Counted from the stretch's first letter, positions 16,758 to 26,722 are shown. The stretch is 64,000 nt of DNA from Actibacterium sp. 188UL27-1 (GCF_016901225.1 NZ_JAFEUL010000010.1:82559-146558); one strand, 5' to 3'. Made by a program: numbers and translations. The notes: generated from the letters alone by a model not told the origin.

Positions 16758-19331
16758 ATGCAGAAAATCAGTAATTTCAAGGAATTCACCGAAGTAACAC
16801 CCGACGCTGTTATGGCAGCAGACACCCATGGCGGGCGGGCAAAGTGCCTGCAACGGCTGGTTCGGCTTGATCTGCCGGTGCCGCTGACCGTTTCGCTACC
16901 ATTTGATACGGTGGGCCGGATCGCGGCCGGTCACTCCCCCGACACGGCGGCATTGTTGGCAGTGTTCGGGGCATTGCCGCTTGTCTCGGTCCGGCCGTCC
17001 AGCCAGGATCAGCAATGGGGCGGGCCGGGTGCATTGTTAAATGTCGGGATGAATGCCCGCCAGCACGCCCATCTGCGCAATACCCATGGGGATCAGGCGG
17101 CCGATGCGCTGTATCTGCGGTTCATTCAGGCCTATGCAGTCGATGTAGCCCGTCTGGACCCTGATATCTTTGATGATCCGGAGATCTCATCCGCCGCCGT
17201 TGCCCGCGCGCTGGTTTTGTTTGAGGAGGAGGCTGAGACGCCGTTCCCTCAGGATCCCGCGGTCCAACTGGCCGAGGTCCTGCGATCGATGGCGCGGGCG
17301 TGGGACAGCACCTCTGCCCGGTTGTTGCGGCAGGCGCGGGGTGCGCCGAATGGGGCCGGGCTTGGCCTGGTGGTTCAGCGAATGGCCCTGGGCTTTGGCC
17401 CAGGCGAAAGCGGGTCAGGTGTGATGCAGTTCATCAATCCCGTCACCGGTGCCCCCCGGATCCACGGGCGATACCTGCGGCAATCCATGTTCCGCGATGC
17501 GCTGCTGGCGCCGGAGGACGCGCTGTTTCTGCGCAGTGATCCGCGCGGACCTGCGCTGGAAGATGTGGCAAACGCCGCCTTTGCGGAACTGACGCAGGCC
17601 GGGGCGATCTGCCGCCAGAGGCTGCGTGAGGAGATGGAGATCGAGTTCACGCTGGAAAACGGTCAACTCCATGTGCTGGATGCCGTGCGGGCGGCCCGGT
17701 CGACCCGGGCGGGGCTGAGTGCAGCGGTTGCCTTGGCCAAGGATCGCGTGATTTCAGAGCAAGAAGCCGTGTTGCGGGTGGCCCCCCAAGCACTGGCCGA
17801 GATGCTGCATCCCCAGGTTGACCACGCAGCCTCGCGCGATGTGATTGCCCGCGGGATCGCTGGCAGCCCCGGCGGTGCCACAGGCCGATTGGTGTTTTCC
17901 GCAGCCGCTGCCCAAACCAGCGCGGCCCAGGGAGAGCCTTGCATCCTGATCCGGCGGGAGACGATGCCGGAAGATATTCGCGGCATGCATGTGGCCCAAG
18001 GTATTTTGACGGAACGCGGGGGGATGACCAGCCATGCCGCAGTGATCGCCCGCGGCCTGGGACTGCCATGCGTGGTGGGGGCCACCGGTCTGCGCCTGAG
18101 CACGCGAAAGAAAACACTGGGGACCGCCGATGGGCGGGTACTGCGTGAAGGTGATCTGGTAACGCTCGACGGAACGTCTGGAGAGCTGCTTGCCGGCGAG
18201 GCGCCGATGATGGAACCGGCCTTGGATGACAGCTTTCATGCCTTGATGGGCTGGGCCGATGAGGCTCGCGATATCGGGGTGCGGGCCAATGCCGACACCC
18301 TGGCCGAGGCGCAGACCGCCCGCGCCTTTGCGGCTGAAGGTATTGGGCTGTGCCGAACGGAACACATGTTTTTCGATGATGTGCGCATGGGGGTCATGCG
18401 CGAGATGATCTTTGCCGATAAATCAGGGGACCGTCAGCGCGCCCTGGACCGATTGCTGCCGATGCAGCGGAACGATTTCGTGGACATGTTCCGCGCCATG
18501 GAGGGTCTGCCGGTCACCATCCGGCTGTTTGACCCACCTTTACACGAATTCCTGCCCTCCGACCGGGAAGGCCTGCGCGAGATGGCCGAACGGCTGGATC
18601 TGCCTTTGTCGGAGGTGACGCGTCGGGTTGAGGCCATGACCGAGTTCAACCCGATGCTGGGTCTGCGCGGTGTGAGGCTGGGGGTGACCCTGCCCGAGAT
18701 ATATAACATGCAGGCGCGCGCGATCTTTGAGGCGACGGTCGAAGTGGGCAAGGCCGCTCCGAAGGTCGTGCCCGAGATTATGATCCCCTTGGTGACGGCG
18801 CGGCGCGAGGTCGAACTGGTCAAGACGCGGATCGAGGCAGTGGCAGCCGCTGTCCAGAACGAGACCGGTGCGGAACTGGACTTTCGCGTCGGCGTAATGG
18901 TGGAAACGCCCCGTGCCGCCTTACGTGCCGGTGAGATTGCGGGGCATTCTGCCTTTTTGAGCTTTGGCACCAATGATCTGACGCAGATGACCTATGGCCT
19001 GTCGCGCGACGATGCAGGGCGTTTCATGGGCACCTATGTGTCCGAGGGCGTTTATCCTGAGGATCCGTTCCACCGCCTGGATCAAGACGGTGTGGGTGAA
19101 TTGCTGCTGCTGGGCGCGGAACGGGGCCGCCGGGCACGGCCCGAACTTACTCTATCGATCTGTGGCGAGCATGCGGGCGATCCATCGGCCATCGCATTCT
19201 GCCGGGCAGCCGGGTTCGACTACGTCTCCTGTTCGCCGTTCCGCGTCCCCATTGCGCGCTTGGCTGCCGCGCATCTGGCGCTGGATGCTCGCGAACTGCC
19301 GCGGGAGACGTTTGAGTCGGATGTGCCGTGA
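16758..19331 (+). CDS. PPDK-like PEP-utilising protein with degenerate ATP-binding domain
   Basis: An 857-residue relative of pyruvate phosphate dikinase. The swivelling phosphohistidine domain is intact (GGMTSHAAVIARGLGLPCVVG, catalytic His about 426) and so is the C-terminal TIM-barrel (GLCRTEHMFF, EFNPMLGLRG, SFGTNDLTQMTYG, and SICGEHAGDP with the acid Cys about 801). The N-terminal ATP-grasp region is not: the usual VRSSA-SMPGM is replaced by VRPSSQDQQWGGP, and the LQTR that closes the ATP site is LDAV, so the residues matching Q335 and R337 of Clostridium symbiosum PPDK are Asp and Val; the TRxPxTG element has lost its Arg. Length is slightly below normal PPDK. It may bind PEP or transfer phosphate from a partner rather than run the full reaction. 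It follows glyS by 96 bases. Confidence 0.88.
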   Translation: MQKISNFKEFTEVTPDAVMAADTHGGRAKCLQRLVRLDLPVPLTVSLPFDTVGRIAAGHSPDTAALLAVFGALPLVSVRPSSQDQQWGGPGALLNVGMNARQHAHLRNTHGDQAADALYLRFIQAYAVDVARLDPDIFDDPEISSAAVARALVLFEEEAETPFPQDPAVQLAEVLRSMARAWDSTSARLLRQARGAPNGAGLGLVVQRMALGFGPGESGSGVMQFINPVTGAPRIHGRYLRQSMFRDALLAPEDALFLRSDPRGPALEDVANAAFAELTQAGAICRQRLREEMEIEFTLENGQLHVLDAVRAARSTRAGLSAAVALAKDRVISEQEAVLRVAPQALAEMLHPQVDHAASRDVIARGIAGSPGGATGRLVFSAAAAQTSAAQGEPCILIRRETMPEDIRGMHVAQGILTERGGMTSHAAVIARGLGLPCVVGATGLRLSTRKKTLGTADGRVLREGDLVTLDGTSGELLAGEAPMMEPALDDSFHALMGWADEARDIGVRANADTLAEAQTARAFAAEGIGLCRTEHMFFDDVRMGVMREMIFADKSGDRQRALDRLLPMQRNDFVDMFRAMEGLPVTIRLFDPPLHEFLPSDREGLREMAERLDLPLSEVTRRVEAMTEFNPMLGLRGVRLGVTLPEIYNMQARAIFEATVEVGKAAPKVVPEIMIPLVTARREVELVKTRIEAVAAAVQNETGAELDFRVGVMVETPRAALRAGEIAGHSAFLSFGTNDLTQMTYGLSRDDAGRFMGTYVSEGVYPEDPFHRLDQDGVGELLLLGAERGRRARPELTLSICGEHAGDPSAIAFCRAAGFDYVSCSPFRVPIARLAAAHLALDARELPRETFESDVP

Positions 19332-19468
19332 AGCGATAATCTGCCTGTTGCGGCGAAATGATCACTCTGTTGCCGATGCGCTGCAGTCAGGGTGGACAGG
19401 CTCACCTGCAGACCTTATCTCCTGCGCCGGTCGCCCAGTTCTGGCGGCCGCTGCCCTGGGGTTTTAAA

Positions 19469-20152
19469 ATGCGTTTGATCGGAATGGTGGCCCTGGTGGG
19501 CTGTATCATGGTGTCGGGTATGTCTGTGGCCGAGCCAGCAACGATTTCCACATCGAACAACCCGGCCGGGGCGATCGGCCAACAACTCAGCACGATGCTG
19601 GGCCAGGAGCATAAGGTGTTCCGGTCCATGAATCAGAAACGCTTGGACCGGTTACGCGGCGCGCGCGTTGTCCGGGCAACCGCCAAGGCCGAGGGCACTG
19701 CCAGACGCCCGACCTATTCCGCCGCTTGGCTGCGCAGTGTTCCAGCCGCGCGCGGTGGCGCGGAATGGCGTTGTTTGGCTGAGGCGCTGTACTTTGAGGC
19801 GCGGGGCGAAAGCATCAAGGGGCAGTTTGCTGTGGCGGAAGTGATCCTGAACCGGGTCAATTCCGGTCTGTACCCCAACACGGTCTGCGGGGTTGTGCAT
19901 CAGGGAACCGGCGGGCGCTACCAGTGCCAGTTCACCTATACTTGCGATGGACATGCCGAACGGATTTCGGAACCAGCGGCATTTGACCGGGTAGGCAAGA
20001 TTGCCCAGTTGATGCTGGACGGATCGCCCCGCGTGCTGACGGATGGGGCAACGCATTACCACACCACAGCCGTGAAGCCGCGCTGGTCACGCAAATTCCC
20101 GCGAACAACCAAGATCGGTGTGCACTACTTTTACCGTCACCCCCGTTCATAG
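19469..20152 (+). CDS. Secreted cell-wall hydrolase (SleB/CwlJ family)
   Basis: A 227-residue exported protein. A signal peptide (MRLIGMVALVGCIMVSGMSVAEP) leads to a linker and then a hydrolase_2 domain starting near residue 108 with EWRCLAEALYFEARGES, the conserved glutamate-containing start of SleB/CwlJ peptidoglycan hydrolases, followed by GQFAVAEVILNRV, YPNTVCGVVHQG, CQFTYTCDG and a terminal THYHTTAVKPRW. It probably trims peptidoglycan in the periplasm. The start at 19469 is chosen for the signal peptide; the frame is open to 19358, which would add 37 residues and hide it. It converges with the GNAT gene, whose stop is only 18 bases away. Confidence 0.9.
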   Translation: MRLIGMVALVGCIMVSGMSVAEPATISTSNNPAGAIGQQLSTMLGQEHKVFRSMNQKRLDRLRGARVVRATAKAEGTARRPTYSAAWLRSVPAARGGAEWRCLAEALYFEARGESIKGQFAVAEVILNRVNSGLYPNTVCGVVHQGTGGRYQCQFTYTCDGHAERISEPAAFDRVGKIAQLMLDGSPRVLTDGATHYHTTAVKPRWSRKFPRTTKIGVHYFYRHPRS

Positions 20153-20170
20153 CCGGGATTACAGCAGGAC

Positions 20171-20677
20171 CTACGCGCCCTGGTCGCGTTCAAAGGCAGG
20201 CGCGAACCTTACCTCACCCCGTGGCGCCGGACCAGACAGGATCCGTCGCAGAACGTTCTCGGTCGGCGTGGTTCGGTAGGTGAGCGCCGGGTCGCTTTCA
20301 AAGCCCGAACTGCCATAGACCTTTGGATTTCCGGTTAGGACGCATCCTTTTGCGCCGTGATCCGTCAACCAGGTCAGACCAGCGGCAATCAACGCCGTGC
20401 CGATGCCACGGCGCTGCTGATCTGGCGTAACGGCAATGGGCCCGAGGCCGAACCATCCATCATGCCGGTTTGCGATGGTGACGGGTGAAAAGGCGATGTG
20501 CCCCAGCACGGTGTCATCCTCCTCTGCCACCAGCGACAGGATCAGGTCGCCTTCTTTTCGCAGATCGTGGATCAGGTCAGCCTCGGTCCCGTCGCTAAAG
20601 GCCATGGGGGCGAACGCGTCAGCCGTGATCCTGCGGATGATGGCGTGGTCTTTGGGGCTTTCAGGGCGAATGTTCAT
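20171..20677 (-). CDS. GNAT-family N-acetyltransferase
   Basis: A 168-residue acetyl-CoA-dependent acetyltransferase. It has the GNAT order: N-terminal MNIRPESPKDHAIIRRITADAF, central strand VLGHIAFSPVTI, and the acetyl-CoA-binding motif GLGPIAVTPDQQRRGIGTALIAAGL near residues 76-100 (QRRGIG), then GSSGFESDPAL near the end. This resembles the YhbS subgroup. Start at 20677 (GAGG nine bases upstream) is preferred to a longer frame beginning at 20740, because the upstream gene ends at 20685. It is the second gene of a two-gene minus-strand unit with the FAD monooxygenase. Substrate unknown. Confidence 0.88.
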   Translation of the reverse strand: MNIRPESPKDHAIIRRITADAFAPMAFSDGTEADLIHDLRKEGDLILSLVAEEDDTVLGHIAFSPVTIANRHDGWFGLGPIAVTPDQQRRGIGTALIAAGLTWLTDHGAKGCVLTGNPKVYGSSGFESDPALTYRTTPTENVLRRILSGPAPRGEVRFAPAFERDQGA

Positions 20678-20684
20678 GTCAGCC

Positions 20685-21920
20685 TCACTCGGCATTTGCA
20701 GTGCTGGGTTGGGCCAATCCGGCAGGGCGACCGTGGGCATAGGGCTCCCCCGCCACGGGGGTCACCAGGGTGCCGCAGACCAAGGCGCTGAGGATACGCG
20801 GAACTGGCGGGATACGCGAGACCGGCATCATGATATTGTCGCGGATCCAAGGCAGGGTGCGACTGTCTGACTGGTATTGCGGGGTGAAAGCCCAGCTCAT
20901 GGCCTGATAGATGCGCACATGCCAACGGCGGGTCCGGACATAAAGCGCCAGTGCATTGGTCAAATCATTGCTCTGCCGGAGCGACCAGGCCAGTGCATAA
21001 GCATCCAGCAACGCCATATTGGCCCCCTGGCCCAGTTGCGGGCTGGCGCGGTGGGCGGCATCGCCCAGATAGACCAAACGCTCGGCCACCGGGGTATTCA
21101 ATGTGCCATGGGTGTAGCGCGCCATTGTCATGTCATCGTGGCGTTGCACTGTTTCAAGAAAGGGCGCCATGGCGGGCCAGAGGGTCATGGCTTCGGCCTT
21201 CCACTGATCCAGCGGAGCTGCGCGCCATGTGTCATGGTCGCCTTCGGGCATGGACCAAAAGATCGCGGCCATGGGCGTGTCGGCACCGGGCAGCGCGCCG
21301 ATGGGCAATACCCCGATCATATGTTCGGCATAGCGGTAGCGCTGGCTCAGCTGGGTCGGGGGCAGATCGGTGCCATCGGGCCAGGGCACCGTACCCCAGA
21401 TCGCGCCATAGGGCAGGGTCTTGCCCCGGAGCGGCGACAGGGCAGAGGTTGCCCCGCTGGCATCGATCACCAGGTCGAACGCCTGGCTTTGCGTGCCGTC
21501 TGCGTGCTCCAACCGGCGCCCCTCGCTGCCCAAATGCGTTGCGATGATGCGCGATGATGGCTGCAGGTCGGTCTCGGCCACCGATACTGCGTCAAGCAAC
21601 GCGTCGAACAGGCTGGCGCGATGGATGGCCAGGCCGTGGTGACCCTGTCCCGCGGGGTCATAGGTGACATCGAGAACAGGTTTTTGATGAATGACCTCCA
21701 GGCCCAGCATCTGGTGGATCTGGGCCCCCTTGGCCCGTGCGGCGTCCCCAGCCCCTGCGATGTCCAGCACATGTTGGCCAACCGGTTGGATCACCAGGCC
21801 GGAGCCGACGGGGCGGGGCTGGTCGAACTGATCGAAAATGGTCACCTGGTGCCCGTCACGGGCCAGCAATGCGGCGGCGGCCAATCCGCCGATCCCGGCC
21901 CCTGCTATGCCAATCTTCAT
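20685..21920 (-). CDS. FAD-dependent aromatic-type monooxygenase
   Basis: A 411-residue flavoprotein hydroxylase of the PHBH/salicylate-hydroxylase fold. It opens with the Rossmann FAD motif MKIGIAGAGIGGLAAAALLAR, has the second FAD region VIDASGATSALSPLRG near 151-166, and the third, YLGDAAHRASPQLGQGANMALLDA near 286-309 (GDAAH, PQLGQGAN), typical of NAD(P)H-dependent monooxygenases. It probably hydroxylates a small aromatic or related compound; substrate unknown. The GNAT gene starts seven bases after its stop. Its upstream region is shared with the divergent ileS gene. Confidence 0.88.
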   Translation of the reverse strand: MKIGIAGAGIGGLAAAALLARDGHQVTIFDQFDQPRPVGSGLVIQPVGQHVLDIAGAGDAARAKGAQIHQMLGLEVIHQKPVLDVTYDPAGQGHHGLAIHRASLFDALLDAVSVAETDLQPSSRIIATHLGSEGRRLEHADGTQSQAFDLVIDASGATSALSPLRGKTLPYGAIWGTVPWPDGTDLPPTQLSQRYRYAEHMIGVLPIGALPGADTPMAAIFWSMPEGDHDTWRAAPLDQWKAEAMTLWPAMAPFLETVQRHDDMTMARYTHGTLNTPVAERLVYLGDAAHRASPQLGQGANMALLDAYALAWSLRQSNDLTNALALYVRTRRWHVRIYQAMSWAFTPQYQSDSRTLPWIRDNIMMPVSRIPPVPRILSALVCGTLVTPVAGEPYAHGRPAGLAQPSTANAE

Positions 21921-22186
21921 GAAATACCCTTTCGTTAACCAAGCCTGTATGTGGCGTGTTTGGGGTCAAAAGCGAAAGGGCGGATTGGCGCAATACGACG
22001 GACAGCCCGGTCTTTACCTTACAAAGTGCCATGCGTATAACGCCCGACATGTACTTGGGCATCGCAAACATACCGCGAATTACGGGCCCGGCGCTCTGAT
22101 CCAGAGCTGCCGGGACATGGCTGTTGCCGATCTGCAGCCCGCGACCGTCGCGATCCTTTCCCAAAATCTCAAGGACACCCACGCCC

Positions 22187-25168
22187 ATGTGCGCCGAGAC
22201 GCCGGACTATAAAGACACCCTTCGCCTGCCCAAAACCGATTTCCCAATGCGCGCCGGTCTACCCAAACGGGAGCCGGACTGGTTGGCGCGGTGGGAGAGG
22301 ATCGGGATCTATGAGCGCCTGCGGGAGAAAGAGGGGCGCGCGCCCTTCACTCTCCATGACGGGCCGCCCTATGCCAATGGGCACCTCCATATCGGGCATG
22401 CGCTGAATAAGATCCTGAAGGATATGGTGGTACGCTCCCAACAGATGATGGGCCGCGATGCGCGCTACATCCCCGGTTGGGACTGCCACGGCCTGCCCAT
22501 CGAGTGGAAGATCGAAGAGAAGTACCGCCAGAAGGGCCAGAACAAGGATGATGTGCCGGTGGTGGAATTCCGGCGCGAATGCCGCGAATTTGCCGAAGGC
22601 TGGATCGATATTCAGCGCGATGAGTTCAAGCGGCTGGGCGTGACCGGCACGTGGGGCGCGCCCTACATCACCATGGACTACCATGCCGAGGCGACCATCG
22701 CCGCGGAGTTCCAGAAATTCCTCATGAACGGTGCGCTCTATCAGGGATCGAAACCCGTCATGTGGTCGCCGGTGGAAAAGACGGCCCTGGCCGAGGCGGA
22801 GGTCGAGTATCACGACCACCAAAGCCATATGATCTGGGTGCGCTTCCCGATCCTAAAACTTGAGGGCAATGATGCTTTCCTGGCCGAGCTGAAGGCCGAA
22901 GGCGGCGATAGCGAAGCCGGTGTGATGGAGTTGTACCAGGCGATCAGCACGATGCTGGGCGGTGCATCGGTCGTGATCTGGACGACGACACCGTGGACGA
23001 TCCCCCAGAACCGGGCGATCTGTTATAACCCCGATGTCAGCTATGGCCTGTATCAGATCACCGGGCGGCCGGAAGAGTGCTGGGCCCGGATCGGGGAGCG
23101 GGTGATCCTGGCCGACAACCTGGCCGAAGAGGTGCTGCGCGCTGCGCGGCTGGAGCCGGACATGTATCGCCGCCTGCGGGATATCGGCCCGGGTCTACTG
23201 AGCGGCATCACCAGCGCGCACCCCCTCCACAAGGTCGAGGGCGCGGCGGGCGAGTGGGACTATGACGTACCACTGCTGCCCGGCGACCATGTGACCGACG
23301 ATGCGGGCACGGGCTTCGTTCATACGGCGCCGAGCCACGGCGATGATGACTATAAGATCGGCCAGCAGCATGGCCTGCCGATGACTTATAACGTGCTGGA
23401 AGACGGCTCTTACCGGGCGGATCTGCCGTTCTTTGGGGGTGAAGTGATCATCAACCCTAAGGGGAAGGAAGGCGGTGCCAATAAGGCGGTCATCGACAAG
23501 CTGGTCGAGGCCGGGCGATTGCTGGCGCGTGGCCGGTTGAAACATAGCTATCCGCATTCCTGGCGGTCGAAGGCCCCGGTGATCTATCGCAACACGCCGC
23601 AATGGTTTGCCGCGATCGATAAACCGCTGGGCGATGGGCAGGACGCCTATGGGACGACCATTCGGGAACGGGCCCTGACCAGCATCGACCAGCTTGTCAC
23701 CTGGACCCCGCAGACCGGACGCAACCGCCTGTATTCGATGATCGAGGCGCGGCCTGATTGGGTGCTGAGCCGCCAGCGCGCCTGGGGCGTGCCCTTGACC
23801 TGTTTCGTCAAGAAAGGCGCACGTCCCGATGCGCCGGATTTTCTGCTGCGTGATGAGGCGGTCAATGCCCGGATCGTCGCCGCGTTTGAGGAAGAAGGCG
23901 CCGACGCCTGGTACGAAGACGGCGCCAAGGAGCGGTTCCTGGGCAATGAACACAACGCCGAAGACTATGAGCAAGTCTTTGACATCTTGGATGTGTGGTT
24001 TGATAGCGGGTCGACCCATGCCTTTGTCCTGCGCGACCGGGCGGATGGGTCCGAGGATGGTCTGGCCGATCTGTACTTGGAGGGCACCGATCAGCACCGC
24101 GGCTGGTTCCATTCCTCCATGCTGCAAAGCTGTGGCACCCAAGGCCGCGCGCCCTATCGCGGGGTGCTGACCCACGGCTTCACGCTGGACGAGAAGGGCA
24201 ACAAGATGTCCAAATCGCTTGGCAATACCATCGTACCAGACACCGTGGTCAAGCAATATGGCGCCGATATCCTGCGTCTTTGGGTCGCCCAGACCGACTA
24301 CACTAACGATCAGCGCATCGGGCCAGAGATCCTGAAAGGCGTGGCCGACAGCTATCGCCGGTTGCGCAACACGATGCGGTTTATGCTCGGCTCGCTATCC
24401 GATTATGACGGGCAGGCCGTGGATGCGGCCGAGATGCCGGAGCTTGAACGCTGGGTCCTGCACCGGTTGGCCGAACTGGATCAGAAGGTGCGCGAAGGTT
24501 ACGCCGCCTATGACTTCCAGGGTGTGTTCCAGGCGATCTTCACCTTCGCCACGGTGGACCTCTCCTCGTTCTACTTCGACATCCGCAAGGACGCATTGTA
24601 TTGCGACGGGCCGGACAGCCTGACCCGCCGGTCGGCGCAAACGGTGCTGGACATCCTGTTTCACCGGCTGACGACCTGGCTGGCCCCCGTCCTGGTCTTC
24701 ACGATGGAAGAGGTCTGGCTGGAGCGGTTCCCGGGTGACGATAGCTCGGTCCACTTGCAGGACATGCCTGAAACGCCCGCCAATTGGCGTGATGATGCCC
24801 TGGCCGCGAAATGGGCCAGCATCCGCGGTGCCCGGCGGGTGGTAACGGCGGCGTTAGAGGTGCAACGCACCGACAAGGTCATTGGTGCCTCGTTGGAAGC
24901 CGCGCCGATGGTCCATGTCGCCGATGACGGGTTGCGCAGCGCCTTGGCGTCGGTCGATCTGGCGGATCTGTGCATCACCTCCGACATCGGGCTGACGGGC
25001 GATCCAGCCCCGGACGGTGCCTTTACCCTTCCCGAAACCGAAGGCGTGGCCGTCGTCTTTGCCAAGGCGGAGGGCCAGAAATGCCAGCGCTGCTGGAAGA
25101 TCCTGCCCGATGTTGGCAGCCACCGGCATCCGGGCGTCTGCGCCCGCTGCAACGTTGCGTTGGGGTGA
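22187..25168 (+). CDS. ileS: Isoleucyl-tRNA synthetase
   Basis: IleS charges tRNA-Ile and edits valine. The 993-residue class I enzyme has the HIGH motif in [13 protein letters not shown] near residues 65-77, the ERISW-region [12 protein letters not shown], the editing-domain [14 protein letters not shown] near 265-278, [12 protein letters not shown] near 635-646, KMSKSLGN near 674-681, and a C-terminal zinc-finger of four Cys (CQRCWKI ... CARCNVALG). Length is usual for alphaproteobacteria. The ATG at 22187 is picked because it yields the expected N-terminus [23 protein letters not shown] lies about 14 bases upstream. A thioesterase gene begins three bases after the stop. Confidence 0.97.
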   Translation: MCAETPDYKDTLRLPKTDFPMRAGLPKREPDWLARWERIGIYERLREKEGRAPFTLHDGPPYANGHLHIGHALNKILKDMVVRSQQMMGRDARYIPGWDCHGLPIEWKIEEKYRQKGQNKDDVPVVEFRRECREFAEGWIDIQRDEFKRLGVTGTWGAPYITMDYHAEATIAAEFQKFLMNGALYQGSKPVMWSPVEKTALAEAEVEYHDHQSHMIWVRFPILKLEGNDAFLAELKAEGGDSEAGVMELYQAISTMLGGASVVIWTTTPWTIPQNRAICYNPDVSYGLYQITGRPEECWARIGERVILADNLAEEVLRAARLEPDMYRRLRDIGPGLLSGITSAHPLHKVEGAAGEWDYDVPLLPGDHVTDDAGTGFVHTAPSHGDDDYKIGQQHGLPMTYNVLEDGSYRADLPFFGGEVIINPKGKEGGANKAVIDKLVEAGRLLARGRLKHSYPHSWRSKAPVIYRNTPQWFAAIDKPLGDGQDAYGTTIRERALTSIDQLVTWTPQTGRNRLYSMIEARPDWVLSRQRAWGVPLTCFVKKGARPDAPDFLLRDEAVNARIVAAFEEEGADAWYEDGAKERFLGNEHNAEDYEQVFDILDVWFDSGSTHAFVLRDRADGSEDGLADLYLEGTDQHRGWFHSSMLQSCGTQGRAPYRGVLTHGFTLDEKGNKMSKSLGNTIVPDTVVKQYGADILRLWVAQTDYTNDQRIGPEILKGVADSYRRLRNTMRFMLGSLSDYDGQAVDAAEMPELERWVLHRLAELDQKVREGYAAYDFQGVFQAIFTFATVDLSSFYFDIRKDALYCDGPDSLTRRSAQTVLDILFHRLTTWLAPVLVFTMEEVWLERFPGDDSSVHLQDMPETPANWRDDALAAKWASIRGARRVVTAALEVQRTDKVIGASLEAAPMVHVADDGLRSALASVDLADLCITSDIGLTGDPAPDGAFTLPETEGVAVVFAKAEGQKCQRCWKILPDVGSHRHPGVCARCNVALG

Positions 25169-25171
25169 TCG

Positions 25172-25591
25172 ATGGACCGCTCTCAAATTGTGCGCGACAG
25201 CTTTGCGCAGCAGATCATCATGCAAACACTCGGCATCTCCCTCGCGAATGTGGAACCGGGCAAAGTGGTGCTGGAGATGCCGTTCAATGACCTTTTGGTC
25301 CAGCAGCATGGGTTCATCCATGCAGGCATCGTGACCACCGCGTTAGACAGTGCCTGCGGTTATGCCGCCTATACCCAGATGCCGGACGGGGCTGAAGTTC
25401 TGACGGTGGAGTTCAAGACCAACTTCCTGCGCCCCGCACAGGGAGAGACATTCCGGTTTGAGGGCATTGTCGTGAAAGCGGGCCGGTCGATTACCGTCGC
25501 TGACGGACAGGCCCTGGGCATCACGGCCGGTTCCGAAAAGCTGATCGCCACCATGAGTTGCACGTTGATGGCCGTGATGCCGCGAAACTAG
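25172..25591 (+). CDS. PaaI-family hotdog thioesterase
   Basis: A 139-residue hotdog-fold protein, likely an acyl- or aryl-CoA thioesterase. The 4HBT pattern is clear: QQHGFIHAGIVTTALDSACGYAA near residues 42-64, with the HGFIHAG motif that carries the active-site region, then VLTVEFKTNFLRPAQGE near 76-91. It follows ileS by three bases and probably rides on the same transcript. The physiological acyl-CoA is unknown. Confidence 0.88.
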   Translation: MDRSQIVRDSFAQQIIMQTLGISLANVEPGKVVLEMPFNDLLVQQHGFIHAGIVTTALDSACGYAAYTQMPDGAEVLTVEFKTNFLRPAQGETFRFEGIVVKAGRSITVADGQALGITAGSEKLIATMSCTLMAVMPRN

Positions 25592-26021
25592 GGCGTTTTG
25601 CACTGCCTTGGATCAGGTATCGCTGCCTGAAACCAGCGATTTCAACGCGGTAGCGTTAAGTGATGCCTGATGCGGGAACCCTTGCGCGCACCACTTCAGG
25701 GCGCGGGGGGCGAGGTAGGATGGAGACCTGCCCCCCGCTCACACCGCCAGAAAAGGGCCGCCCATGCGGGTGCCGCAGACGATGTTTCGGTCAGCCCCGA
25801 CATGCAAACATACAGCGATAACCGGGGCGAATACGCGCAAGGTACCATGTGCCAGGATGCCCTTCTGGGCCCGTGTCGTGATCCGTGCGGGATCAGGATT
25901 TGCGCGCCGCCAACCGCCCGTTTCAAAACCCGACCCGTATGGAATATGTGGCATTTTCCACCCGTCGAGCCAAAACACGGCCTCTCACGAAGCTGTTAGA
26001 CTGGGGGGCGGCCCCGGCTGC
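25592..26021. other. Gap between convergent thioesterase and response-regulator genes
   Basis: A 430-base stretch with several open frames on both strands but none with a ribosome site, family motif or consistent codon use, so no gene is called. It holds two hairpins: ATCGCTG / CAGCGAT at 25619-25640, soon after the thioesterase stop, and the strong one at 25703-25738 listed separately. Confidence 0.5.
25703..25738. terminator. Strong G/C hairpin between convergent genes
   Basis: GCGGGGGGC (25703-25711) pairs perfectly with GCCCCCCGC (25730-25738); inside it AGGT pairs with ACCT, leaving one bulged G and a nine-base loop. It is in the convergent gap and could stop transcription from the plus side; no T-run follows. 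A similar GCCCCCCGCT-N5-CGCC(A/G)GAAA string occurs near 53487-53510 in another convergent gap. Confidence 0.5.
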
Positions 26022-26693
26022 CTATTCAAAACGATAGCCGATGTTGCGCAGGGTTACGATCCGGTCCGCCTCATCCCCCAGTTTGCGGCGCAGCCGCCCG
26101 ACATAGACATCCACCACATTCGTCATGGGATCGGCATTCATACCCCAGACGGTGTTCAGGATCCGCTCCCGCGACAGAACCCGACCGGGATTTGACAGAA
26201 ACAGCAGCAACAGATCGCGTTCCTTGCTGGACAGATCCAGATTTTTGTCACCAACCGTGACGATCAGGGATGTCTTGTCAAACGTGATGGTGCCATGGGA
26301 CAGGACCTGCCGATCCTCGGTCTCGGTATATTTGCCAGCGCGGCGGTGCAGCGCTTCGATCCGGGCCACCAGCTCATCAAAGTCAAAGGGTTTGGGCAGA
26401 TAATCATCGGCCCCCACCCTCAATCCATCCACACGTTCTTCGGTTGCATCCAGCGCGCTAAGCATCAGGATCGGCGTTATGTTCTTGCGCGCCCGGACCT
26501 TGCGACACACGTCATGGCCGCTGACCCCGGGCAGCATCAGGTCCAGCAGAACCACATCAAAGCTGTATTGCTCCAGGAACTCGATACCCGTCTCGCCATC
26601 CGGCGCATGTTGTACCGACCAACCCTCCGCCGACAATCCGCGCCTGACAAAATCGGCCACCCGCATTTCATCTTCGATCAGCAATATGTTCAT
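26022..26693 (-). CDS. OmpR/PhoB-family response regulator
   Basis: A 223-residue two-component regulator. The receiver domain begins MNILLIEDEMRVADF with the acidic pocket, the phospho-acceptor Asp is about residue 51 (VVLLDLMLPG), and the Lys is in DDYLPKPFD near 101. The C-terminal winged-helix DNA-binding domain runs from about 130 (LSSKERDLLLLFLSNPGRVLSRERILNTVW ... VDVYVGRLRRKLGD). Two ATGs lie side by side; the second (26693) has better spacing from GGAGG. That GGAGG is inside a stem-loop (26700-26722). It lies 95 bases after the histidine kinase gene and is surely its partner. Targets are not visible. Confidence 0.95.
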   Translation of the reverse strand: MNILLIEDEMRVADFVRRGLSAEGWSVQHAPDGETGIEFLEQYSFDVVLLDLMLPGVSGHDVCRKVRARKNITPILMLSALDATEERVDGLRVGADDYLPKPFDFDELVARIEALHRRAGKYTETEDRQVLSHGTITFDKTSLIVTVGDKNLDLSSKERDLLLLFLSNPGRVLSRERILNTVWGMNADPMTNVVDVYVGRLRRKLGDEADRIVTLRNIGYRFE

Positions 26694-26699
26694 CATCCG

Positions 26700-26722
26700 C
26701 CTCCAACTTTGCTTGTTGGAGG
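26700..26722 (-). promoter_or_regulatory. Stem-loop hiding the response-regulator ribosome site
   Basis: On the minus-strand RNA, CCUCCAAC pairs perfectly with GUUGGAGG across a seven-base loop (AAGCAAA). The 3' arm is the Shine-Dalgarno GGAGG, ending seven bases before the chosen ATG, and the 5' arm is its exact complement, preceded by six U. This would mask the ribosome site when folded. Confidence 0.6.

Noticed and set aside
21921..22186. T-box or other riboswitch upstream of ileS
   Set aside because: No T-box sequence or terminator/antiterminator arrangement seen, and T-boxes on ileS are not expected in alphaproteobacteria.
25670..25999. 110-codon open frame between the thioesterase and response regulator genes
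   Set aside because: Crosses the strong hairpin, lacks a ribosome site and has atypical composition; equal-length frames exist on the other strand.
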